Assembly: GCA_025927545.1 (NCBI GenBank)
Contig: JAICLE010000026.1
Coordinates: forward strand, 1-35,516
Length of the DNA: 35,516 nt
Origin: Gemmatimonadales bacterium
Lineage (GTDB): Bacteria; Gemmatimonadota; Gemmatimonadetes; Gemmatimonadales; GWC2-71-9
Direction of reading: 5' to 3'
Shown: positions 15,106-23,156 of the stretch, in pieces
Layout of the letters: the number at the start of each line of letters is the position of its first letter
Position numbering within the stretch: position 1 is the stretch's first letter
Program-made: the position numbers and the translations under genes
Notes under the pieces: generated by a model
The model's database searches: none
Told to the model about the DNA's origin: nothing
Seen by the model: the letters and a program-made list of their open reading frames with translations, nothing else

Positions 15106-16769
15106 ACCGTGATCCCCCGCTTCGAGGTGACCGCGATCCGCTGATGGCCCTGCACGAGGAACGAGATCGGCGGTCCGGCGGGGCCTTCCACCGCGCGTTC
15201 GCGCCAGAGCGTCTCCCCAGTGGCGCCATCCAGCGCGTCCAGCCAGCCCCCGCTTTCGCTGAAGAAGACGAGACCCCCCGCGGTAGCGAGCGCGCCGCCG
15301 TACATGAGGTGCCCGTGCACTCTCCGCTGCCAGCGGATCTTCCCCGTGCTCACATCCACCGCGGAGAGGGCCCCGAACTGCTCCTTCTCGGGCAGCTTCG
15401 TGAAGTGGGCGTGCGCGAAACGATCGCCGGTCCGCCGCCAGGCCGCCGAGTCGGTCACGAAGAGCATGGGGATGTGGCTCGCCGGTACATAGAGCAGGCC
15501 GGTGCCCGGAGAGTAGGCGGGTGGCGGCCAACTGCTCCCGCCGCGGACCGCCGGTGACGCGCGAACCCCCTGCGGGCTCGGGACCGGAAAGATGTTTTCC
15601 AGCGGGATCAGCGGGTCGCTGCGCCGGATCCGGCGGCCGGTGCGGCGGTCGAGAATGTAGACCCAGCCGGTCTTGCCCGCGTGGCCGACCGCGGGAATCG
15701 TGCTGTCGCCGACGGTGACGTCGAACAGCACGGGCGGGCTCGAGGCATCCAGGTTCCACAGGTTGTGCGGGACCATCTGGTAATACCAGCGCAGGGCTCC
15801 CGTGGCGACGTCGATCGCGATCAACGAGGTGCTGAACAGGTTGTCGCCCGGCGGCATGACGCCATCCACCGCCGATGGCTCGCCGGTGCCCACGATGAGG
15901 ATCCCGAGCGAGGGATCGTAGGCCGGCGTGGACCAGACCGGGGCGCCGCCCTTCCGCCAGGCCTCGGCGTAGCGGGCGCTGTCCCGTTTTTCTTTCGCGA
16001 TATTCCGGGGAAGTCGGTCTCCCTCGGGTGTCGTGTCGCTCCACCCCCCATACCAGCCGCCCTGCTCGGGCGAGGGCGTCGTCCAGAATCGCCACAGCCG
16101 CCGGCCCGTCTCCGGATCGAAGGCGTCCACGAACCCGCGGATCTGGAACTCGCCGCCGCTCGCGCCCACGATGATCTTTCCGTCGGCGGCCAGCGGCGCC
16201 ATGGTGAACGAATACCCTTCGTTCGGCTTCGCAGCGCTGACATTCCACACGACCGACCCGTTGCTCCGACGAAGCGCGATAACCCGGGCGTCCAGGGTGG
16301 CGAGGTACACCTTGTCACCGTAGACGGCGACCCCACGGTTGACCATGCCGCAGCAGAGCGCCACCGGACCGAGCGCCGGCTGGTAGCGCCAACGCTCCCG
16401 GCCATCGCGCGTGTCAACGGCGAGCACGAGGTCGTTCAGGTCGGTGTAGATCAGCAGATCGTCCACGACGATCGGCGTGCTCTCGTTCCGGGTGTTGCGG
16501 CGGAAGAGCACTTCGGGGTCGTGCCGCCAGACAGGCTCGAGCCGTGCCACGGTCCGGCGGTTGATCTCGTCAAACGGAACGTATCGCTGGTTGTTCCAGT
16601 CGCCGCCGTGGGTAGTCCAGCCGGCCCGGCCGGCCGGGCCGGCCCCAAGAAGCTGTTCCGTCACCGGACGGGCGGAGACGCGGCGCCAGGAGGAGGTATC
16701 CGCCGCGCAGCCGAGCGCACCGGGGACGAGCGGGAGCAGGCACAGCAACAGCTTCGCGCGGCTGCCCAT
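14991..16769 (-). CDS. PQQ-dependent quinoprotein dehydrogenase-like lipoprotein
   Basis: A 592-residue protein with a lipoprotein signal (MGSRAKLLLCLLPLVPGALGC, Cys21). It opens with WTTHGGDWNNQRYVPFDEIN, the usual start of a pyrroloquinoline quinone propeller. The adjacent Cys pair that forms the redox ring over PQQ is present (Cys139-Cys140 in ALCCGMVNRG). Tryptophan-docking blade motifs recur (VDTRDGRERWRY, NGSVVWN, ETGRRLWRFW, DVSTGKIRWQR, GATGETLWRE). The VWSTPAYDP and NLWNLDASSPP segments lie where ligands and the catalytic Asp are expected. There is no C-terminal heme domain. It should oxidise an alcohol, sugar or aldehyde in the periplasm; no PQQ synthesis or cytochrome genes are in the window. 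The 3' end overlaps a possible small plus-strand gene. Confidence 0.87.
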   Translation of the reverse strand: MGSRAKLLLCLLPLVPGALGCAADTSSWRRVSARPVTEQLLGAGPAGRAGWTTHGGDWNNQRYVPFDEINRRTVARLEPVWRHDPEVLFRRNTRNESTPIVVDDLLIYTDLNDLVLAVDTRDGRERWRYQPALGPVALCCGMVNRGVAVYGDKVYLATLDARVIALRRSNGSVVWNVSAAKPNEGYSFTMAPLAADGKIIVGASGGEFQIRGFVDAFDPETGRRLWRFWTTPSPEQGGWYGGWSDTTPEGDRLPRNIAKEKRDSARYAEAWRKGGAPVWSTPAYDPSLGILIVGTGEPSAVDGVMPPGDNLFSTSLIAIDVATGALRWYYQMVPHNLWNLDASSPPVLFDVTVGDSTIPAVGHAGKTGWVYILDRRTGRRIRRSDPLIPLENIFPVPSPQGVRASPAVRGGSSWPPPAYSPGTGLLYVPASHIPMLFVTDSAAWRRTGDRFAHAHFTKLPEKEQFGALSAVDVSTGKIRWQRRVHGHLMYGGALATAGGLVFFSESGGWLDALDGATGETLWRERAVEGPAGPPISFLVQGHQRIAVTSKRGITVYGLRGGGPAVADTRGAGDVVSATVASTGGGVVPSSSR

Positions 16770-16779
16770 GGGTCCCGAA

Positions 16780-16812
16780 TGGTCCGGAGGTTGTGGGGGT
16801 AGTTCCGGACCA
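16780..16812 (-). promoter_or_regulatory. Perfect 9-bp inverted repeat upstream of the quinoprotein gene
   Basis: TGGTCCGGA (16780-16788) and TCCGGACCA (16804-16812) are exact reverse complements separated by 15 nt. The repeat begins 10 nt upstream of the quinoprotein ATG at 16769. It could be an operator or, if transcribed, a leader hairpin. No Shine-Dalgarno sequence is evident between it and the ATG. Confidence 0.45.
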
Positions 16813-16962
16813 GCCTACGGCACGAGCCGTGAAGGGACGGTGAAACCTGCAGGAAGAGCTCTGTAAGAGGCCGCGAGGGGCGTTGCTGGTCCCCGGGAAA
16901 GACCCGGAGTACATTCGACTAGTCCGTCCGGTCACGGGGATCCCGATCAGGAGCCGCTCCTT

Positions 16963-17319
16963 ATGTCCACTGGAACTCACGGAGTCCGCCGGCTGGCGCC
17001 GTTCACGTCGGTCGCCGCCCTGCTCGTGCTCGCCGGCTGCGCGTCGGTCACGCCGATCGGCCAGTTGCTCGACAACCCCTCGAAGTACGATGGCAAGACG
17101 GTGCGCGTCGATGGAGAGGTGAAGAGCTCGGCCGGAGGGCTGGGAGTCGGTGCCTATCAGTTGAAGGACGACACGGGAACGCTCACGGTCGTGAGCGAGC
17201 GGGCCGATCCGCCCCGCACCGGGTCGAAGCTCGGCGTGAAGGGGAAGTTCGATGCCCTGATCACTCTGGGATCCAGAAGCCTGGCGGTACTGCGGGAGGA
17301 GAGCCGGTCGGTGCACTGA
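16963..17319 (+). CDS. OB-fold lipoprotein
   Basis: A 118-residue protein starting at ATG 16963 with AGGAG about 8 nt upstream. The signal peptide ends VLAGC (Cys26). The mature part is a small OB-like domain: LLDNPSKYDGKTVRVDGEV, AYQLKDDTGTLTVVSE, and KLGVKGKFD. The pattern PxxYDGKxVxVxGxV...DxTG is typical of exported OB-fold (bOB-like) proteins of unknown ligand. It is probably anchored in a membrane facing the periplasm. A strong hairpin lies immediately downstream, between it and the next convergent gene. Confidence 0.78.
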   Translation: MSTGTHGVRRLAPFTSVAALLVLAGCASVTPIGQLLDNPSKYDGKTVRVDGEVKSSAGGLGVGAYQLKDDTGTLTVVSERADPPRTGSKLGVKGKFDALITLGSRSLAVLREESRSVH

Positions 17320-17328
17320 GCGGGCCGG

Positions 17329-17377
17329 CCGAGCCGGGCGGGCAGGGCCCCTGGTGAGCCAGGCCCGCCCGGCTCGG
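17329..17377. terminator. Bidirectional terminator hairpin between convergent genes
   Basis: The arms CCGAGCCGGGCGGGC (17329-17343) and GCCCGCCCGGCTCGG (17363-17377) pair perfectly over 15 bp. An inner CCTGG-TGAG-CCAGG forms a second small stem. It begins 9 nt after the stop of the OB-fold lipoprotein (+) and ends 9 nt before the stop of the small protein (-), the position expected of a terminator shared by both. No U-tract follows on either strand, as is common in very G+C-rich genomes. Confidence 0.7.
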
Positions 17378-17386
17378 ACCCGACGC

Positions 17387-17581
17387 TCAGAAGCCGCGCG
17401 GCGCGCTGGGGTTCACTTCCGGCTGCTGCTCCGCACGCTGCGTGGGCCGGTTGGTCGACTGGCGGTTGCGCCACCACTTCGCGGCAAGCAGCCCAGCGCC
17501 GGCGAGGGCCGCCTTGGTCAGGTTGCTGGTGCTGAACGTGCCGCTACGTCCCCGGCGGGGGGAGTTCCCGAATCCGAACAT
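17387..17581 (-). CDS. Small single-pass membrane protein (64 aa)
   Basis: A 64-residue protein with an excellent AGGAGGT Shine-Dalgarno sequence 7 nt before the ATG at 17581. It starts MFGFGNSPRRGRSG, has one hydrophobic helix (LTKAALAGAGLLAAKWW, about 22-38), and ends in a polar, Gln/Pro/Arg-rich tail (RPTQRAEQQPEVNPSAPRGF). It is probably anchored by that helix. I do not recognise a family. It diverges from rpiB across 140 nt and faces the OB-fold lipoprotein across the shared terminator. Confidence 0.68.
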   Translation of the reverse strand: MFGFGNSPRRGRSGTFSTSNLTKAALAGAGLLAAKWWRNRQSTNRPTQRAEQQPEVNPSAPRGF

Positions 17582-17670
17582 GGTCCGACCTCCTATCGGT
17601 TGGCGCCCGAGCCGCAAGGCAACGGGCGATCTCGTGTCGTCGTACTTCCGGCCGTTTCCAGGGCCTATCG

Positions 17671-17679
17671 TGTGATAAT
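17671..17679 (+). promoter_or_regulatory. Candidate extended -10 element for the rpiB operon
   Basis: TGTGATAAT (17671-17679) matches an extended -10 (TG-n-GATAAT, 5 of 6 to TATAAT). The start would fall near 17686, about 36 nt before the rpiB ATG. No good -35 hexamer lies 16-18 nt upstream, which is typical when an extended -10 is used. Confidence 0.42.
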
Positions 17680-17721
17680 CGCCCCGGGGCCAAGGGGCAA
17701 GCGAGCTGAACCGCGTCACCC

Positions 17722-18153
17722 ATGAACATCGCCATCGGATCGGACCACGCCGGCTTCCGTTACAAGGAGCTGATCAAGGCCGCGCTCGGCGCCCTCGGGC
17801 ACGAGATCACGGACTTCGGGACCCACTCCTCCGAGCCGGTCGATTATCCCTTGATGATCCGGCCGGTGGCGGAGGCGGTGGCCGCGGGGCAGTTCGAGCG
17901 CGGCATCGTGCTGGGCGGCTCCGGCAACGGCGAGGCCATCGTGGCCAACCGGGTGCGCGGCGTCCGCTGCACACTCTGCTGGAACGTGGAGTCGGCCCGG
18001 CTCGCCCGCCGGCACAACGACGCCAACGTCCTGTCACTGGGCGAGCGCCTCATCCCCGAGGCGGAGTTGATGCCGATCGTGACCACCTGGCTCACGACGG
18101 CGTTCGACGGCGGCCGGCACGCGCGCCGGATCGCGCTCATCGACCAGCAGTGA
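17722..18153 (+). CDS. rpiB: Ribose-5-phosphate isomerase B
   Basis: A 143-residue cytosolic RpiB/LacAB-family sugar-phosphate isomerase that interconverts ribose 5-phosphate and ribulose 5-phosphate in the pentose phosphate pathway. It begins MNIAIGSDHAGF (Asp8-His9, substrate binding) and has VDYPLM near 40-45. The catalytic segment reads GGSGNGE at 65-71. Many RpiB proteins have a catalytic Cys in this segment. Here, as in the mycobacterial type, Gly replaces that Cys and Glu71 is the likely base. The length is normal. It leads a probable three-gene operon: the next gene starts 9 nt later and the transporter overlaps that one. Confidence 0.92.
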   Translation: MNIAIGSDHAGFRYKELIKAALGALGHEITDFGTHSSEPVDYPLMIRPVAEAVAAGQFERGIVLGGSGNGEAIVANRVRGVRCTLCWNVESARLARRHNDANVLSLGERLIPEAELMPIVTTWLTTAFDGGRHARRIALIDQQ

Positions 18154-18162
18154 GGGACCGAC

Positions 18163-18552
18163 ATGCCAGACCGCTACGTTCCGGCGCTCACGCCGGAGCA
18201 ATGGGAAGCCCGTGACTACCGGCAGGCGGCGCGGGAGCTGGACCGCTGGGCACAGGACGACGCCGCCCACGCCGGCGATGACGACTCCACGGAGTACGTG
18301 GCCAAGCTCGGCCTGAACGCCGCCGGGAGCGTCATCGCGATGAGCCGTGCGCACGACCGCGTGCTGGTGCCGCCGCCGGCGCGGCCGGTGCTGGCGGCCT
18401 TCGCGCTCGACGGCCAGCCATTCGGGTTCACCCACGCCGACGTGGCCGCCCTGCGCCGGGCGGCCGAGTCCATCTCCGATGAGCCGACTTCGCGGGCGCT
18501 TCGCGACCTGGGGGAGCGCCTCCGGGTGCTCCTGCCGCCTGCCCCGGCTTGA
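18163..18552 (+). CDS. Unknown protein in the rpiB operon (129 aa)
   Basis: A 129-residue soluble protein of unknown function. It starts MPDRYVPALTPEQWEARDYR, with GAGGGA upstream, and looks mostly helical and acidic in its first half. A central LGLNAAGSVIAMSRAHDRVL and a C-terminal FTHADVAALRRAAES, then ALRDLGERLRVLL, suggest short helices around a compact core. There are no Cys residues, no signal and no membrane segment. It is 9 nt after rpiB, and its TGA overlaps the TTG start of the transporter, so expression is coupled. Confidence 0.75.
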   Translation: MPDRYVPALTPEQWEARDYRQAARELDRWAQDDAAHAGDDDSTEYVAKLGLNAAGSVIAMSRAHDRVLVPPPARPVLAAFALDGQPFGFTHADVAALRRAAESISDEPTSRALRDLGERLRVLLPPAPA

Positions 18553-19817
18553 CCGTTCCCCCTGCCGTGCAGCCCCCCCGGACCGTCTTCGCGATCCTCG
18601 GCGCGATCAGCTTCTGTCACCTGCTCAATGACATGATGCAGGCGCTCATCCCGGCGATGTATCCGATGCTCAAGGCCGGCTTCGGGCTCGATTTCGGCCA
18701 GGTGGGCCTCATCACCCTCACGTTTCAGCTCACCGCGTCGCTGCTGCAGCCGGGAATCGGCCTGTACACCGATCATCATCCCAAGCCGTACTCGCTCATG
18801 ACGGGAATGGGGTTCACCCTGACGGGCCTGCTGTTCCTGTCGGCCACCCGCAGCTACCCCGGCCTGCTGGTCTCCGCCGCCCTCGTGGGGCTGGGCTCGG
18901 CGGTGTTCCACCCGGAGTCGTCCCGCGTGGCGCGCATGGCCTCCGGGGGGCAGCACGGGCTGGCGCAGTCAGTGTTCCAGGTCGGCGGGAACACCGGCTC
19001 CGCGGTCGGGCCGCTGCTGGCCGCGTTCATCGTGCTCCCGCGCGGGCAGTCGAGCGTCGCGTGGTTCTCGCTCGCGGCGTTGCTCGCCATCCTCGTGCTC
19101 TGGAGCGTGGGCCGCTGGTACGCGCGCCACCGGCCGGCCGGACGGGCCGCAAAGGCGGAGGCCGCCAGCGTCCATCCCACGCTTCCGCCGCGGAAGGTCA
19201 GGCTGGCGCTGGCCGTGCTCATCGTGCTCATCTTCTCCAAGTACATTTATCTCACGAGCCTCACCAGCTACTACACGTTCTACCTGATCCACCGGTTCGG
19301 GGTCTCGGTCCGGAGCTCCCAGGTCCACCTTTTCGTCTTCCTTGCCGCCGTGGCGGCGGGCACCATCGTGGGCGGGCCGGTGGGCGACCGCTTCGGGCGG
19401 AAGCTGGTGATCTGGTGCTCCATCCTCGGCGTGCTGCCGTTTACGCTGATCCTCCCGCACGTCAATCTGTTCTGGACCGGCGTGCTGAGCGTCGTCATCG
19501 GCCTGATCCTGGCCTCCGCGTTCTCGGCGATCCTGGTCTACGCCCAGGAGCTGGTGCCGGGGAAGATCGGAATGATCTCGGGGCTGTTCTTCGGATTTGC
19601 CTTCGGCATCGCGGGGATCGGTGCCGCCGTGTTGGGTCGGCTGGCGGACGGCACCAGCATCGAATTCGTCTATCGGCTGTGCGCGTACCTGCCGGCCCTG
19701 GGGCTGCTCACCGCGTGGTTGCCGGATCTGGAGACGGGGAGTCGGCTGCGGCGGGCGGGACAGACGTCGGAATCGCGGTCGGTCACCGGTCCGGTCGCCG
19801 GCGACTCGCCCTGGTAA
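18549..19817 (+). CDS. fsr: MFS transporter, fosmidomycin-resistance (Fsr) type
   Basis: A 422-residue, 12-helix major facilitator superfamily exporter. The segment FHPESSRVARMASGG, followed by HGLAQSVFQVGGN, is the hallmark of the fosmidomycin-resistance subfamily. GPVGDRFGRK is the MFS loop motif between helices 8 and 9. The TTG at 18549 overlaps the previous stop (TTGA); a GTG at 18567 in the same frame is the alternative start. Fsr proteins extrude phosphonates such as fosmidomycin by proton antiport. Its native substrate here is unknown, but the link to rpiB may suggest sugar-phosphate-like compounds (inference). Confidence 0.87.
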   Translation: MTVPPAVQPPRTVFAILGAISFCHLLNDMMQALIPAMYPMLKAGFGLDFGQVGLITLTFQLTASLLQPGIGLYTDHHPKPYSLMTGMGFTLTGLLFLSATRSYPGLLVSAALVGLGSAVFHPESSRVARMASGGQHGLAQSVFQVGGNTGSAVGPLLAAFIVLPRGQSSVAWFSLAALLAILVLWSVGRWYARHRPAGRAAKAEAASVHPTLPPRKVRLALAVLIVLIFSKYIYLTSLTSYYTFYLIHRFGVSVRSSQVHLFVFLAAVAAGTIVGGPVGDRFGRKLVIWCSILGVLPFTLILPHVNLFWTGVLSVVIGLILASAFSAILVYAQELVPGKIGMISGLFFGFAFGIAGIGAAVLGRLADGTSIEFVYRLCAYLPALGLLTAWLPDLETGSRLRRAGQTSESRSVTGPVAGDSPW

Positions 19818-19846
19818 CTGGAGGAGCGGAGCGACCCCAACCGGCC

Positions 19847-20494
19847 CTACTGCTTTACCCACGTCGGCCGGAGATCCCGCGTCACCCCCCGCACCAGCTC
19901 GCTCACCACCTGACCATACGCGTCGTCCGGATTTCGCACGGCCACCGACGGCAGGCCTCCGCTCAGCGCGAGCTTCCCCACCGTCCGATCCGCGGCCGCG
20001 CTCGAGCGCCAGACCGTTCCGCCCGTACTCGTGGACAACAGCCGCACCGTGAGCTCGGCCGACACCGACGCGCTTACCCTGGCGCCCCCGGCAACGCTCA
20101 ACAACCCGTGCGGCTTGACTCCCGATACCGTGAGCTGTCCGAGGAACACCGCGGGCACGTTCTTCTCGCGGCCGAGCGCCTGGGCCAGCGTCGACACATC
20201 ACCGGACGCGGCAAGCGCCCGCAGCGACGTGTCCGCGCTCGTGAGCTCGAGCAGCTCCACGCCGGACTGGGTGGCCAGCAGCGCCTCGGCGAACCGCTGG
20301 GTGGCGGCCACGCTGAGCTCGCTGTTCGCCTGGTCCGTGGTGAAGGTGACCAGGGCGACCCGGCCATAGGGCTGGAGATCGAGGCGTGCCGGCACCTGCG
20401 CGTAATGGGCGGCGCACGCCGACAGCGCCAGCGTGCCGCAAACCGCGACCACGCCTCGCACGGGCACGGGCCGTCCTGCACGGTTCCTGGGCAT
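19847..20494 (-). CDS. CsgG/TolB-N-like lipoprotein
   Basis: A 215-residue protein on the minus strand. From the ATG at 20494 it has a basic n-region and a lipobox ending LSAC (Cys24). The mature part begins YGRVALVTFTTDQAN and continues QRFAEALLATQSGVELLEL, then LAQALGREKNVPAVFLGQLTVSGVKP. This alternation is typical of the CsgG/LpoB/TolB N-terminal fold in outer-membrane lipoproteins. The C-terminal half (VSASVSAELTVRLLSTSTG, AYGQVVSELVRGV) fits the same fold. Its role is unknown; such proteins form secretion pores or regulate envelope enzymes. The start is preceded by CCTCATCAGGTAT, also found upstream of the hydrolase pseudogene. It is convergent with the transporter (29 nt). Confidence 0.72.
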   Translation of the reverse strand: MPRNRAGRPVPVRGVVAVCGTLALSACAAHYAQVPARLDLQPYGRVALVTFTTDQANSELSVAATQRFAEALLATQSGVELLELTSADTSLRALAASGDVSTLAQALGREKNVPAVFLGQLTVSGVKPHGLLSVAGGARVSASVSAELTVRLLSTSTGGTVWRSSAAADRTVGKLALSGGLPSVAVRNPDDAYGQVVSELVRGVTRDLRPTWVKQ

Positions 20495-20608
20495 CGGGCA
20501 TACCTGATGAGGGGGAACCGCGCGAGGGGCAAGAGGCGGGCCAACCCCGGCAGACCGTTGTAGTATTGGGACGCTCTCGAACGATCGTCTCACCCCCGGA
20601 GATTCGTC

Positions 20609-21562
20609 ATGCCAGAGAAAAAGCTCATCGCGGTGGTCGGCGCCACCGGTGCCCAGGGCGGCGCCCTCGTGCGCGCCATCCTCTCCGACAAGGGCGGCCC
20701 CTTCGCGGCGCGCGCGCTCACCCGGAAGCCCGACGCCGACAAGGGCCGCGCGCTCGCCGCCCAGGGTGTCGAGGTCGTCGCCGCTGACCTGGACGATCCG
20801 GCGACGCTCGGCCCCGCGTTCGCCGGCGCCTACGGCGCGTTCTGCGTCACCAACTTCTGGGAGCACTTCTCCGCCGAGCGGGAGCTGACCCAGGCCACCA
20901 ACATGGCCCGCGCGGCCAAGTCCGCCCGGCTGCAGCACGTGATCTGGTCCACGCTCGAGGATACGCGGAAGTGGATTCCGCTCTCCGATGACCGGATGCC
21001 CACGCTCGGCGGCAAGTACAAGGTTCCCCACTTCGACGCCAAGGGCGAGGCCGACCAGGTCTTTCGCGACCTCGGCGTCCCGACCACGTTCCTGCTCACC
21101 AGCTTCTACTGGGAGAATCTCATCTACTTCGGCAGCGGGCCGCAGCGCATGCCGGACGGCACGCTCGCCATCACCATGCCCATGGGCCAGAAGAAGCTGC
21201 CCGGCATCGCCGTGGAGGATATCGGCAAGTGCGCCTACGCCATCTTCAAGCGCGGGCGCGAGTTCATCGGGAAGACCGTGGCCATCGCGGGCGAGCACCT
21301 CTCGGGCGCCGAGATGGCCGCGGCCCTGACCCGCGCGCTCGGCCGCGAGGTGCGCTACAACGAGATTTCGGCCGACGCGTACCGCGGCCTCGGCTTTCCC
21401 GGGGCCGACGACATGGGCAACATGTTCCAGTTCAACCGCGACTTCAGCGACTATTTCGCCGGTGTGCGCGACCTCGCGTTCACCCGCTCGCTCGATCCCG
21501 AGCTGCAGACGTTCGAGCAGTGGCTCGCGCGTCACAAGGACGAGATTCCGCTTCCAGCGTAG
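20609..21562 (+). CDS. NmrA-like NAD(P)-binding protein
   Basis: A 317-residue protein with an N-terminal Rossmann fold: GATGAQGG (Gly11, Gly14, Gly17) for NAD(P) binding, and [13 protein letters not shown] with basic residues suited to NADPH phosphate. The rest follows the atypical short-chain dehydrogenase NmrA/HSCARG pattern, including [40 protein letters not shown] and LTSFYWENL. It lacks the usual YxxxK catalytic pair, which suggests a redox-sensing or binding role rather than classical dehydrogenase activity. GGAG precedes the ATG. The dodecin gene starts 8 nt downstream, so the two are probably one operon. Confidence 0.88.
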   Translation: MPEKKLIAVVGATGAQGGALVRAILSDKGGPFAARALTRKPDADKGRALAAQGVEVVAADLDDPATLGPAFAGAYGAFCVTNFWEHFSAERELTQATNMARAAKSARLQHVIWSTLEDTRKWIPLSDDRMPTLGGKYKVPHFDAKGEADQVFRDLGVPTTFLLTSFYWENLIYFGSGPQRMPDGTLAITMPMGQKKLPGIAVEDIGKCAYAIFKRGREFIGKTVAIAGEHLSGAEMAAALTRALGREVRYNEISADAYRGLGFPGADDMGNMFQFNRDFSDYFAGVRDLAFTRSLDPELQTFEQWLARHKDEIPLPA

Positions 21563-21570
21563 GAGGAGCC

Positions 21571-21786
21571 ATGTCGGACCATATCTACAAGACCATCGAG
21601 CTCGTCGGGTCGTCCCCGACGAGCGTCGAGGATGCCATCCGCAAGGCCGTCGCCAAGGCCGCCGAAACCGTCCGGAACCTGCGCTGGTTCGAGGTGGTCG
21701 AGACCCGCGGACACATCAATGGCGCCGAGGTGGGCCACTGGCAGGTGTGTCTCAAGATCGGGTTCACCCTGGAGGACGGCGAGTAG
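21571..21786 (+). CDS. Dodecin (flavin-binding)
   Basis: A 71-residue protein with a strong AGGAGGAG ribosome-binding site. The dodecin pattern is complete: [20 protein letters not shown], one long helix ([13 protein letters not shown]), Trp39 in [14 protein letters not shown] and Gln58 in [13 protein letters not shown]. In dodecins the Trp and Gln hold riboflavin or its phosphates between subunits of a hollow dodecamer used for flavin storage and protection. It lies 8 nt after the NmrA-like gene and 18 nt before the sigma factor gene, so it may be cotranscribed with both. Confidence 0.93.
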   Translation: MSDHIYKTIELVGSSPTSVEDAIRKAVAKAAETVRNLRWFEVVETRGHINGAEVGHWQVCLKIGFTLEDGE

Positions 21787-21804
21787 CGTCGCGACCACCG
21801 TCCC

Positions 21805-23040
21805 GTGTCCAGCGATGCCGCCGCCGCCGTCGAGGCCGTCTACCGCGCGGATTCGCGGCGCGTCCTGGCCACGCTCATCCGCCTCCTCGGCGACTTCGAT
21901 CTGGCCGAAGAGGCGCTGCATGATGCGTTCACGGCCGCGGTGGAGCGCTGGCCGCGGGACGGTGTGCCGGCCAACCCGCGCGCCTGGCTCGTCTCCACCG
22001 GCCGCTTCAAGGCGATCGACGCCATCCGCCGGCGGACTCGGTTCGACCGGTCGGTCTCCGAGCTGGCCATCCGCCTGGAAGCGGACACCGAGGACGCGCG
22101 CGACGGCGCCGAGGGCGTCGAGGACGACCGCCTCCGCCTGATCTTCACCTGCTGCCATCCCGCTCTTCCGGCGGACGCCCGGATCGCGCTCACGCTGCGC
22201 GAGGTCTGCGGCCTCACCACCGAGGAGATCGCCCGGGCATTCCTCAAGTCGCCGGCCACGCTGGCGCAGCGGATCGTACGGGCCAAGGCCAAGATTCGCG
22301 TTGCCGGCATTCCCTACATGGTGCCCGAGCGGGCCGACCTCCCCGACCGGCTCGACTCGGTGCTTCACGTGGTCTATCTCGTGTTCAACGAGGGCTACTC
22401 CGCGTCCTCCGGCGCCTCGGTTACGCGGCACGACCTCTCCGCCGAGGCGATCCGCCTGGGCCGGCTGCTGCTCGAGCTGCTGCCGGAGCCCGAGGTGATG
22501 GGGCTGCTCGCGCTCATGCTGCTCCACGAGTCGCGTCGCGCGACGCGGACGTCGCCCGAGGGCGAGCTGGTGCTGCTGGCCGATCAGGACCGCTCACGCT
22601 GGGACCGCGAGCTGATCGCGGAGGGCACCGCGCTGGTGCACCGGGCCCTGGCCTCGCGGCGGTTCGGCCCCTACACCCTGCAGGCGGCCATCGCGGCGGT
22701 GCACGCGCTGGCGCCGAGCGCCGAGGCCACCGACTGGACGCAGATCGTCGGGCTCTACGACGTGCTGCTGCTCGCCGACCCGTCGCCTGTCATCGAACTG
22801 AACCGCGCAGCCGCCCTGGCCATGCGCGACGGCCCCGCCGCGGGGCTGGCGCTGGTGGACGCCATCCTGGGGCGCGGTGAGCTCGGCGATTATCACCTCG
22901 CGCACGCGACCCGCGCCGACCTGTGCCGCCGGCTGGGCCGGGCCGAAGACGCCCGGGCCTCCTACGAGCGGGCGCTTGCGCTCGCGACGCAGGAGCCGGA
23001 GCGGCGCTTTCTCCAGCGGCGGATCGCCGCGATGCGGTGA
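21805..23040 (+). CDS. ECF sigma factor of the ECF42 type with C-terminal extension
   Basis: A 411-residue RNA polymerase sigma factor starting at GTG 21805. Region 2 lies at about 10-80 (LLGDFDLAEEALHDAFTAA) and region 4 at about 118-165 (IALTLREVCGLTTEEIARAF, then ATLAQRIVRAKAKI). LRLIFTCCHPAL (about 111-122) and VYLVFNEGY (about 190-198) mark the ECF42 group. The long C-terminal half (200-411) is helical with TPR-like repeats; in this group it replaces an anti-sigma factor as the regulator. ECF42 genes usually adjoin a gene for a YCII-related (DGPF) protein. None is seen here; dodecin and the NmrA-like gene are upstream instead. Confidence 0.9.
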   Translation: MSSDAAAAVEAVYRADSRRVLATLIRLLGDFDLAEEALHDAFTAAVERWPRDGVPANPRAWLVSTGRFKAIDAIRRRTRFDRSVSELAIRLEADTEDARDGAEGVEDDRLRLIFTCCHPALPADARIALTLREVCGLTTEEIARAFLKSPATLAQRIVRAKAKIRVAGIPYMVPERADLPDRLDSVLHVVYLVFNEGYSASSGASVTRHDLSAEAIRLGRLLLELLPEPEVMGLLALMLLHESRRATRTSPEGELVLLADQDRSRWDRELIAEGTALVHRALASRRFGPYTLQAAIAAVHALAPSAEATDWTQIVGLYDVLLLADPSPVIELNRAAALAMRDGPAAGLALVDAILGRGELGDYHLAHATRADLCRRLGRAEDARASYERALALATQEPERRFLQRRIAAMR

Positions 23041-23156
23041 CCTCGCTCACTGTCGGGCCCGGGCCGCGGGGCCATCATGTGGCCTCGTATCCCAATGGCT
23101 CGCCACCCGCGTCGAGACGAGTGCCGGGCCGAGTTCAACATAGAGGAGAGACTTTC

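Noticed and set aside
14860-16248. 462-codon minus-strand frame in a second frame over the quinoprotein gene
   Set aside because: The overlapping frame 14991-16769 has the PQQ propeller motifs and signal peptide; this one has none.
23075-23091. GGCCA-TCATG-TGGCC hairpin as a terminator of the sigma factor gene
   Set aside because: Only 5 bp of perfect stem, no U-tract, and similar short dyads are common at this G+C content.
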